Assembly: GCA_910584605.1 (NCBI GenBank)
Contig: CAJUAW010000096.1
Span: forward strand, 1 to 11,111
Reading direction: 5' to 3'
From: an uncultured Oscillospiraceae bacterium
GTDB taxonomy: Bacteria > Bacillota_A > Clostridia > Oscillospirales > Oscillospiraceae
DNA length: 11,111 nt
The position numbers were made by a program, and so were the translations under genes. This document shows, one piece after another, positions 6,610-11,111 of this stretch (its first letter is position 1; each line of letters opens with the position of its first letter). The notes under the pieces are model-generated. The model saw only the letters and a list, made by a program, of their open reading frames with translations, was not told the origin of the DNA and did no database searches.

Positions 6610-6630
6610 TACTGTAATTTAGCTTAAAGT

Positions 6631-6659
6631 TTGCATATCGTCTCCTGGCGTGGTATAAT
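6631..6659 (+). promoter_or_regulatory. Predicted sigma-A promoter of the AraC-family regulator gene
   Basis: TTGCAT (6631-6636), a 17-base spacer and a perfect TATAAT (6654-6659) form a near-consensus promoter. Transcription should start near 6666, leaving a leader of about 29 bases that contains AGGAGG 8 bases before the regulator's ATG. Confidence 0.85.
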
Positions 6660-6694
6660 AGGGACAGCCCCATCAACCACAGGAGGTCCCGCCC

Positions 6695-7537
6695 ATGATA
6701 AACGTGGAATTCCACCTGCAGCTGAACCACAACGAGACCTGGAACATGAGCCGCCTGCACTTCCATGACCACTGCGAGCTGCTGCTCCCCCTGGTCAGCC
6801 CCGGGAACATCTTCGTCAGCGACCAGGTCTATCCCCTGCGCCGGGGGACCCTGTACCTTATCGGGGAAAACACCCTCCACCGCACCATGGCGGAGGGCTT
6901 TCATGCCCGGTACGTGCTCCACATCAACAAAAGGTCGCTGACCCAGCTGTCCACCCCCCAAACCGATCTGACCCAGTTCTGCGGGGCCTCCTTCCGCCGG
7001 GCGGAGCTGTCCGGCGGCGAGATGACCGAGGTGATCGAGCTGTTTCAGGCCCTGGAGCGCAACAAAAACGACGGCTCCTTCGGCAGCGACATCCGCCAGA
7101 TGGTGGCCCTGCTCAATCTGCTCATCCGGGTGGCCCCCACCCTGAACGTGGCCGATGCCGGCGAGGCTATCCACAACAAGGATTTTCTCCGGGTAGCCCC
7201 CATTCTGGACTACATCCGGGACAATCTGGACCAGCCCCTCACCCTGGATCAGATCGCCGGACGGTTCTATATCAGCAAGCACTACCTGTGCCGCATCTTC
7301 AAATCCGCCACCGGCTTCTCCGTCATGGAGTATATCATCTACAGCCGGGTGCTCCGGGCCCGGCAGCTGCTCCAGGAGGGGGTCAGTGTCCAGCAGGCCG
7401 GAGAGCTGTCCGGCTTTTCCGACAACTCCCACTTCATCCGCACCTTCGGCCACCTCACCGGCATCACGCCGGGGCGGTACGCCAGGGAGTATCAGTCCGG
7501 AGATCAGGTCCTCCTGCCCGGCGAGATCAAGCCCTGA
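6695..7537 (+). CDS. AraC-family transcriptional regulator, divergent from the operon
   Basis: 280 residues. The N-terminal half (about 1-100) is a cupin-type sensing domain, with the metal-binding-like HFHDHCE cluster at residues 22-28. The C-terminal AraC domain covers about 167-266 and has two helix-turn-helix units: LTLDQIAGRFYISKHYLCRIF (182-202) and the second around 227-250. The family signature GFSDNSHFIRTFGHLTGITPGRYAR (240-264) is intact. The product should bind DNA as a dimer or pair of domains and respond to a small molecule held in the cupin. It shares a 199-bp promoter region with gctA, so control of glutamate/hydroxyglutarate fermentation is the natural inference; the ligand cannot be read from sequence. 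The ATG is supported by AGGAGG at 6681-6686. The gene is monocistronic, ending just before a strong terminator. Confidence 0.93.
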   Translation: MINVEFHLQLNHNETWNMSRLHFHDHCELLLPLVSPGNIFVSDQVYPLRRGTLYLIGENTLHRTMAEGFHARYVLHINKRSLTQLSTPQTDLTQFCGASFRRAELSGGEMTEVIELFQALERNKNDGSFGSDIRQMVALLNLLIRVAPTLNVADAGEAIHNKDFLRVAPILDYIRDNLDQPLTLDQIAGRFYISKHYLCRIFKSATGFSVMEYIIYSRVLRARQLLQEGVSVQQAGELSGFSDNSHFIRTFGHLTGITPGRYAREYQSGDQVLLPGEIKP

Positions 7538-7560
7538 GCCCTCCGCATTATGTCAACATT

Positions 7561-7589
7561 TGCAAAGCAGGCCCTTCTGCCGCTTTGCA
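7561..7589. repeat. Inverted repeat upstream of the terminator
   Basis: TGCAAAGC (7561-7568) and GCTTTGCA (7582-7589) are perfect 8-bp inverted repeats. After a one-base bulge the stem can gain three more G-C pairs (GGC with GCC) around a CCTTCT loop. There is no U-run behind it, so it is not a terminator by itself. CTTTGCA recurs 10 bases on (7593-7599). It may stabilise the 3' end of the regulator transcript or be a protein site. Confidence 0.45.
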
Positions 7590-7608
7590 TATCTTTGCAC
7601 AAAACAAG

Positions 7609-7644
7609 ACCTCCGCCCGGCAGCTCCGGGCGGAGGTTTTTCTT
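7609..7644 (+). terminator. Rho-independent terminator, probably bidirectional
   Basis: A perfect 12-bp stem (ACCTCCGCCCGG with its complement), a 5-base loop and TTTTTCTT make a textbook terminator for the AraC-family gene. On the minus strand the same stem is preceded by a run of A and followed by CTTGTTTTG. It therefore probably also ends the converging yitT transcript, whose stop codon (7645-7643) lies right beside it. Confidence 0.92.
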
Positions 7645-8521
7645 AATCTCTCGGCCTTCGGTAGAACTTGCCCACCACCCGTTGGGTGCGCAGGACGTTG
7701 ACAAAAGCCTTGGGGTCCGACTGGCGGATCTTCCGTGCCAGAGAGCGGACCTCGCCGTCCGACACCACCGAGTAAATGATAACGCAGGGCTCGCCGTTGT
7801 ACAGGCCCACCCCCTCCATCAGGGTGGCGGTGTGGTTGGTCTCCTGAATCTGGGCGCAGACGCCGCCGGCGGTCTCCCGGCCGGTGACGATGAGCAGCGT
7901 GGCCCGCCGGCCATCCGGGTCCAGCATCTTGATCACCTGGGTGCAGGCGTACTGGTACAGCATGGAATACAGCGCCCGGTCCCAGCCGAACAGGTAGCCG
8001 GCGATGAACAGCAGCACCACATTGCCGCAGAATATGTAGGTCCAGGCGTCCACGTTCTTCCGCTCAGACAGGGCGATGGCGATAAAGTCGGTGCCGCCGC
8101 TGGTCACCCGCACCCACAGGCACAGGCAGCCGGCAAAGCCGCTGATCATCCCGCCGAAGACGCTGATCAGGAGAATATCCTCCGTGATCTCAAAGGCGGG
8201 CACCAGATCGGTAAAAATACTGGTGAGCAAGATGGTCAGGCAGGAGTACAGGGTGAACCGCCTGCCCACCAGCTTGAAGCTGATCACCGCCGGGATGGCG
8301 TTCAGCGCCAGGTTGATGGGGCCAAAGGGCAGCTCCACCCCGCCGAACTCCAGGGCGCACCGCTGGATCAGGCGGGCGACGCCGGTAAAGCCCCCCGGGA
8401 ACAGGTCCCCCGCCGCCACGAAGCTTTTCAGGTTGATGGCTACAATCAGTGAGGACAGGGCGATCACCAGCACGCGGATGACGAATTCCTTGAGCCGGTC
8501 CTTCTGGGTCATCGTTCTCAT
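7643..8521 (-). CDS. YitT family membrane protein with C-terminal DUF2179 domain
   Basis: 292 residues, typical for the YitT family. Five or so hydrophobic helices are visible, at about residues 12-30, 68-84, 90-110, 115-135 and 160-180, followed by a soluble C-terminal DUF2179 domain (about 200-290). That domain includes RATLLIVTGRE and the segment from LYNGEPCVIIYSVV onward. Family marks are the early FVAAGDLFPGGFTGVARL (34-51) and RVTSGGTDFIAIAL (138-151). The biochemical role of the family is not established. The first ATG is chosen because AAGGAG lies 5 bases upstream; the internal ATG three codons on would be 14 bases from it. Twelve bases separate it from pgsA, so it is likely the last gene of the xre-rimO-pgsA transcript. 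Confidence 0.88.
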   Translation of the reverse strand: MRTMTQKDRLKEFVIRVLVIALSSLIVAINLKSFVAAGDLFPGGFTGVARLIQRCALEFGGVELPFGPINLALNAIPAVISFKLVGRRFTLYSCLTILLTSIFTDLVPAFEITEDILLISVFGGMISGFAGCLCLWVRVTSGGTDFIAIALSERKNVDAWTYIFCGNVVLLFIAGYLFGWDRALYSMLYQYACTQVIKMLDPDGRRATLLIVTGRETAGGVCAQIQETNHTATLMEGVGLYNGEPCVIIYSVVSDGEVRSLARKIRQSDPKAFVNVLRTQRVVGKFYRRPRD

Positions 8522-8533
8522 AGCCGCTCCTTT

Positions 8534-9058
8534 TTATTTGGCTTCCGCCAAAATATCCACATTTTTCATAAAATATTCCACACCGGAATAGATGGTGGTC
8601 AATACGATGACGGCGGTGCAGATCTGGTTGACCACGGCTGGCAGGGGCAGAAGCATGAGGATGACGCACACCATGGTGGCGGCGGTCTTCACCTTGCCCG
8701 ACCAGCCAGCGGCAATCACCCGGCCCTTGTCGGCGGCCACCATCCGCAGGCCGGACACGGCGAACTCCCGGATGATGACGATGAGCAGCGCCCAGGCGGG
8801 CATCTGTCCCACCTCCACGAACCACAGCATGGCGGCGGTAACCAGGCACTTGTCCGCCAGGGGATCCATGAACTTGCCGAAGTCGGTGATCTGGTTATAG
8901 TGCCGGGCGATATAGCCGTCCAGGGTGTCGGTGACGCTGGCGGCGGCGAAGATGGCCAGCGCCCAGTAGCTGGCATAGGGCACGTCTAAGTACAGCACCA
9001 GCAGAAAGGCGGGGATCATCACCACCCGCAGGATAGTCAGCTTGTTGGCGGTATTCAT
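8534..9058 (-). CDS. pgsA: CDP-diacylglycerol--glycerol-3-phosphate 3-phosphatidyltransferase
   Basis: 174 residues with the full CDP-alcohol phosphatidyltransferase motif: Asp44, Asp47, Gly48, Ala51, Arg52, Gly61, Asp65 and Asp69 in the spacing D-x2-DG-x2-AR-x8-G-x3-D-x3-D. The enzyme makes phosphatidylglycerophosphate, the committed step to phosphatidylglycerol and cardiolipin, at the cytoplasmic face of the membrane. Four to six hydrophobic helices are visible. The N-terminus MNTANKLTILRVVMIP matches the usual MN-x-x-NK(L/I)T opening of Firmicutes PgsA, so ATG at 9058 is preferred. A GTG two codons earlier (9064) has better spacing (8 bases) to a GAGGAG inside the rimO 3' end and is a real alternative. 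A longer start at 9073 overlaps the rimO stop and would sit on the ribosome site, so it is unlikely. Coupled to rimO, with 11 bases between. Confidence 0.95.
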   Translation of the reverse strand: MNTANKLTILRVVMIPAFLLVLYLDVPYASYWALAIFAAASVTDTLDGYIARHYNQITDFGKFMDPLADKCLVTAAMLWFVEVGQMPAWALLIVIIREFAVSGLRMVAADKGRVIAAGWSGKVKTAATMVCVILMLLPLPAVVNQICTAVIVLTTIYSGVEYFMKNVDILAEAK

Positions 9059-9069
9059 TGACACGTCTC

Positions 9070-10395
9070 TCACTCCTCGATCTCACCGGTCAGGTCCCCG
9101 TCGGCAACCCCCGTGATGCGTACGTTGACAAATTCCCCTGCCGGGACCGGTCCGGCGGCGGTAAACAGGACCCGGCCATCGATCTCCACCGAATCGGCGC
9201 AGGTGCGGCCGGCGTAACAGCCCGCCTCGGCGTCGAAGCCCTCGCACAGCACCTCCAGCGTCCGGCCCAGCCGCGCCTCGTTGTACTCGTCCATGATCCG
9301 GGACTGGAGATCCACCACCAGCTCCACCCGCCGGGCGGCAGTGTCGGGATCTACCTGGTCCTCCATGGCGGCGGCCAGGGTGCCCTCCTCTGGAGAGAAC
9401 TGGAACACCCCCACCCGCTGGAGCTTCTGCTCCCGGAGGAATGCGCACAGCTCCTCAAACTCCGCCTCCCCCTCCCCGGGCAGGCCGCAGATCAGGGAGG
9501 TGCGGATCACCACGTCGGGCATGGCCTCCCGCAGCTTTGCAAACAGCGCCTCCAGCTCCGCCCTGGTGGTCCGGCGGCGCATGGCCTTCAAAATCCCGTC
9601 GTTGCAGTGCTGGATGGGGATGTCCAAGTAGTGGAGCACCTTGGGCTGGGAGGCGATGGTCTCAATCAGCTCATCGGTAATGGCCTCCGGGTAGAGGTAG
9701 TGAAGGCGGAGCCAATGGAAGCTCAGCTTACACAACTCGTCAATCAGCCGGGCCAGGGAGGTCTTTTCCTCCAGGTCCAGGCCGTAGCGGGTGATGTCCT
9801 GGGCAATGACGATCAGCTCCTTCACCCCGGACCGGGCCAGCCCCTCCGCCTCCTCCAGCACGGCCGCCATCGGCCGGCTGCGGTACCGGCCCCGGAGCTT
9901 TGGGATGACACAGAAGGCACATCCGTTGCTGCACCCCTCAGCGATCTTCAGATAGGCGGTGTAGGGCGGAGTGGTCACCAGCCGCTCCCCGTCCTCATAG
10001 GTACGGTGGATGTCGCCGAAATATTCCGGCCGCTCCCCCGCCATCAGCTCCTCCACGGCGGACACCACGTCGGTGTAGCTGCCGGTGCCCAGCATACCGT
10101 CCACCTCGGGCAGCTCCTCCCGGATGTCCTCTGGGTAGCGCTGGCTGAGACAGCCCGCCACCAGCAGCTTTTTCAGCTTGCCCGCCTTTTTCAGCTCTCC
10201 CAGCTGGATGATGTTGTCGATTGCCTCGCTTTTGGCCGACTCGATGAACCCGCAGGTGTTCAGCACCGCCACGTCGGCCCCCTCCGGGTCGCCGGTGACG
10301 GTGTGTCCCGCCGCCCGGCACAGGGCCATCATCTGCTCGGTGTTCACCAGGTTCTTGGCGCAGCCAAGGGAGATAAACGCGATTTTATATGCCAT
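9070..10395 (-). CDS. rimO: Ribosomal protein uS12 (S12) methylthiotransferase, radical SAM
   Basis: 441 residues, the usual RimO length. It adds a methylthio group to a conserved aspartate of ribosomal protein S12 using two iron-sulfur clusters. The N-terminal MTTase domain carries its three cluster cysteines: Cys12 (SLGCAKNLVNTE), Cys48 (LNTCGFIESAKSEA) and Cys82 (VAGCLSQRY). The radical SAM site C-x3-C-x2-C is Cys155, Cys159 and Cys162 (EGCSNGCAFC). A C-terminal TRAM domain follows from about residue 375. The GCAKNLV and NTCGFIE motifs favour RimO over the tRNA enzymes MiaB and MtaB. The ATG at 10395 has TAGGAG 7 bases upstream and begins MAYKIAFISLGC as expected. An upstream in-frame extension is not needed. 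It starts 17 bases after the small XRE gene, which probably makes it second in the transcript. Confidence 0.96.
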   Translation of the reverse strand: MAYKIAFISLGCAKNLVNTEQMMALCRAAGHTVTGDPEGADVAVLNTCGFIESAKSEAIDNIIQLGELKKAGKLKKLLVAGCLSQRYPEDIREELPEVDGMLGTGSYTDVVSAVEELMAGERPEYFGDIHRTYEDGERLVTTPPYTAYLKIAEGCSNGCAFCVIPKLRGRYRSRPMAAVLEEAEGLARSGVKELIVIAQDITRYGLDLEEKTSLARLIDELCKLSFHWLRLHYLYPEAITDELIETIASQPKVLHYLDIPIQHCNDGILKAMRRRTTRAELEALFAKLREAMPDVVIRTSLICGLPGEGEAEFEELCAFLREQKLQRVGVFQFSPEEGTLAAAMEDQVDPDTAARRVELVVDLQSRIMDEYNEARLGRTLEVLCEGFDAEAGCYAGRTCADSVEIDGRVLFTAAGPVPAGEFVNVRITGVADGDLTGEIEE

Positions 10396-10412
10396 GATAT
10401 CGCTCCTATTTT

Positions 10413-10646
10413 TTACTTCCCTCTCCACGTGGGGTCGTCTGTGATACCCAGGAGGTAGTCGGTAGAAACCTGGAAAAACTCCGCCAATATAACCAGACGC
10501 TGGAGACTGGTTCCCGTCTTTCCATTCTCCATATCTCCGGCTTGTGTCGTACTCACATTCAAGAGTTTCGCAATATCAGCAAGAATCAGGTTTTTTCCTT
10601 TTCTCAAGCTCCGGACCCGCTCACCAAATATTTTTAAATCAAGCAT
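10413..10646 (-). CDS. Small XRE-family repressor-like regulator (77 aa)
   Basis: 77 residues that are almost entirely one Cro/CI-type helix-turn-helix domain (about 6-66). FGERVRSLRKGKNL leads to the first helix pair, LADIAKLLNVSTTQAGDMENGKTG is the helix-turn-helix with the usual ENGK turn (40-43), and the family ending FQVSTDYLLGITDDP (58-72) is present. No sensing or dimerisation domain follows, as in many phage or toxin-antitoxin type repressors. The ATG follows AAGGGTG by 7 bases. Its upstream region holds a perfect palindrome overlapping its own predicted promoter and a divergent one, so autoregulation together with the 83-residue neighbour is a strong inference. Codons are more AT-rich than those of rimO, suggesting a separate origin. 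The target beyond this site is unknown. Confidence 0.88.
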   Translation of the reverse strand: MLDLKIFGERVRSLRKGKNLILADIAKLLNVSTTQAGDMENGKTGTSLQRLVILAEFFQVSTDYLLGITDDPTWRGK

Positions 10647-10656
10647 AAATTCACCC

Positions 10657-10685
10657 TTGACTTTTCCGGTTTAATCTGATATTAT
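10657..10685 (+). promoter_or_regulatory. Predicted promoter of the 83-residue gene
   Basis: TTGACT (10657-10662), exactly 17 bases, then TATTAT (10680-10685): five of six matches at each box. Transcription would begin around 10692, inside the palindrome at 10686-10708, so a bound repressor would block initiation directly. Confidence 0.8.
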
Positions 10686-10707
10686 GTTTTCAGATAAAAT
10701 CTGAAAA
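10679..10707 (-). promoter_or_regulatory. Predicted promoter of the XRE gene and rimO cluster
   Basis: On the minus strand TTTTCA (10707-10702), a 17-base spacer and TAATAT (10684-10679) give four of six matches in each box, a moderate promoter. Its -10 overlaps the -10 of the opposing promoter, so the two cannot be used at once. Its -35 and spacer lie in the palindrome. Confidence 0.5.
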
Positions 10708-10708
10708 C
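10686..10708. promoter_or_regulatory. Perfect 10-bp palindromic operator in the divergent promoter region
   Basis: GTTTTCAGAT and ATCTGAAAAC flank a 3-base AAA centre, a perfect dyad of 10 bp arms. A further ATCTGA half-site at 10674-10679 forms a second, looser dyad with the TCAGAT at 10690-10695. This is the size and symmetry expected for a dimeric XRE repressor. Position over the plus-strand start site and the minus-strand -35 predicts repression of both directions. Confidence 0.8.
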
Positions 10709-10724
10709 AGGGGGGGGTATTCCC

Positions 10725-10976
10725 ATGAACGAATTTTTAACTGACCTCTACAACTACATCAGCGAACGCACGCCGGGCTTGCAGGACGACCGCGACTATC
10801 AGCGTGCGGTACAAGCATACATGACGCTGGAGGGAGAAGTCAAGGAAAAGATCGGCAGCGACCTGCTATACCGGTATCAATGCGCGGAGGATGATATCTC
10901 CCGCCGGCGAAATATTGCGGTCTTTGCCCAGACCCTGCGGTTCAGTCACCGCTTCATGCTGGAGGTCCTGCGTTAG
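10725..10976 (+). CDS. Unrecognised 83-residue helical protein paired with the XRE repressor
   Basis: 83 residues, opening MNEFLTDLYNYISERTPGLQ and ending FAQTLRFSHRFMLEVLR. The middle (YQRAVQAYMTLEGEVKEKIG, then a segment with AEDDISRRRNIAVFAQ) is charged and should be mostly alpha-helical. There is no signal peptide, membrane segment or cysteine-metal motif. I do not recognise the family. The ATG follows a run of eight G (10710-10717) that would act as a very strong ribosome site about 7 bases away. It has its own good promoter overlapped by the palindrome, so it is probably repressed by the adjacent XRE protein. Its TAG stop overlaps the TAA stop of the converging recX. Small conserved accessory protein, toxin-antitoxin partner or mobile-element remnant are all possible; sequence alone does not choose. 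Confidence 0.7.
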   Translation: MNEFLTDLYNYISERTPGLQDDRDYQRAVQAYMTLEGEVKEKIGSDLLYRYQCAEDDISRRRNIAVFAQTLRFSHRFMLEVLR

Positions 10977-11078
10977 TCCCAGACCTCCATACCGTAGCGC
11001 CGCAGGGCGTCGCTGATCTCGGGCCAGCGGTAGCCCCGGCGGGCCAGAGCGTCAGAGGCCCGTTTCACGTCCTTGGGG
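10973..11078 (-). CDS. recX: Regulatory protein RecX, C-terminal fragment (truncated by adapter)
   Basis: The minus-strand frame ending at TAA (10975-10973) reads as the last 34 codons: PKDVKRASDALARRG, YRWPEISDAL, RRYGMEVWD. The pattern of a basic helix, LARRGYxW, then EI-x2-AL-x2-Y is the end of the last three-helix repeat of RecX, which binds and modulates RecA filaments. The rest is missing because the contig ends in adapter. The stop overlaps the TAG of the plus-strand 83-residue gene in the four bases TTAG. I see no terminator between the converging genes. Confidence 0.75.
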
Positions 11079-11111
11079 AGATCGGAAGAGCGTCGTGTAG
11101 GGAAAGAGTGT
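11079..11111 (+). other. Illumina TruSeq adapter sequence (artefact)
   Basis: From AGATCGGAAGAGC to the end, all 33 bases match the standard Illumina TruSeq adapter read-through as I know it (AGATCGGAAGAGCGTCGTGT followed by AGGGAAAGAGTGT). It interrupts the RecX frame. The first one or two bases could be shared with genomic sequence by chance. It is untrimmed library sequence at a contig end, not biology. Confidence 0.97.

Noticed and set aside
6596..7453. 285-codon minus-strand frame opposite the AraC-family gene
   Set aside because: It is antisense to a clear regulator, would cover that gene's promoter, and shows no recognisable domain.
7550..8452. 300-codon plus-strand frame across the terminator and opposite yitT
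   Set aside because: It runs through a strong terminator and is antisense to a good YitT-family protein.
9059..9073. Longer pgsA start (GTG at 9073) overlapping the rimO stop
   Set aside because: The only nearby ribosome site abuts or overlaps it, and the family N-terminus matches the ATG at 9058; GTG at 9064 remains a weaker alternative.
10396..10428. Longer rimO start upstream of the ATG at 10395
   Set aside because: The extension would overlap the XRE gene and has no conserved residues; TAGGAG fits the ATG at 10395, which begins the conserved domain.
9058..10458. 466-codon plus-strand frame opposite rimO
   Set aside because: It is antisense to rimO, which has all six cluster cysteines; the product is low-complexity.
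1..11111. tRNA, rRNA, insertion sequences, integrases and CRISPR arrays
   Set aside because: I looked on both strands and saw no cloverleaf with intact T-arm, no rRNA core motifs, no transposase-like protein and no spaced repeats.

Overview
This GC-rich window with bacterial gene spacing looks like a chromosomal contig from an anaerobic, amino-acid-fermenting member of the Clostridia. A gut Oscillospiraceae of the Flavonifractor/Intestinimonas/Pseudoflavonifractor type is my best guess. It rests on high GC, a complete glutaconate/2-hydroxyglutarate gene order and typical Firmicutes housekeeping genes, not on any marker gene. The right end finishes in a sequencing adapter, so the true genomic sequence stops near base 11078.

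Bases 1-6495, all on the minus strand, hold the catabolic operon in transcription order gctA, gctB, a 56-residue membrane microprotein, gcdA, hgdC, a 56-residue DUF6440-like protein, hgdA, hgdB (cut by the left edge). Together these encode the hydroxyglutarate route of glutamate fermentation. GctAB moves CoA onto (R)-2-hydroxyglutarate. HgdC uses ATP to energise an electron that HgdAB uses to dehydrate 2-hydroxyglutaryl-CoA to glutaconyl-CoA. GcdA is the carboxyltransferase subunit of the sodium-pumping decarboxylase that makes crotonyl-CoA. The other decarboxylase subunits (biotin carrier, membrane pump, small anchor) and the 2-hydroxyglutarate dehydrogenase are not in the window. Two small genes inside the operon are easy to miss and are described here.

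Bases 6496-6694 are a divergent control region with a good promoter on each strand. The plus-strand promoter drives an AraC-family regulator (6695-7537), the obvious candidate to control the operon. It ends in a strong terminator that probably also serves the converging operon.

Bases 7643-10646, minus strand, form a tight housekeeping cluster in transcription order: small XRE repressor, rimO, pgsA, yitT. A compact regulatory module (10647-10976) sits upstream. A perfect 10-bp palindrome overlaps divergent promoters for the XRE gene and an unrecognised 83-residue protein, whose stop codon overlaps that of a converging, truncated recX. Beyond that is 33 bp of Illumina adapter.

No stretch over 300 bases lacks a gene. 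The core pathway is known biology. The parts most likely to be undescribed are the two operon microproteins, the Ala/Lys-rich insertion in GctA, and the XRE/83-residue module.
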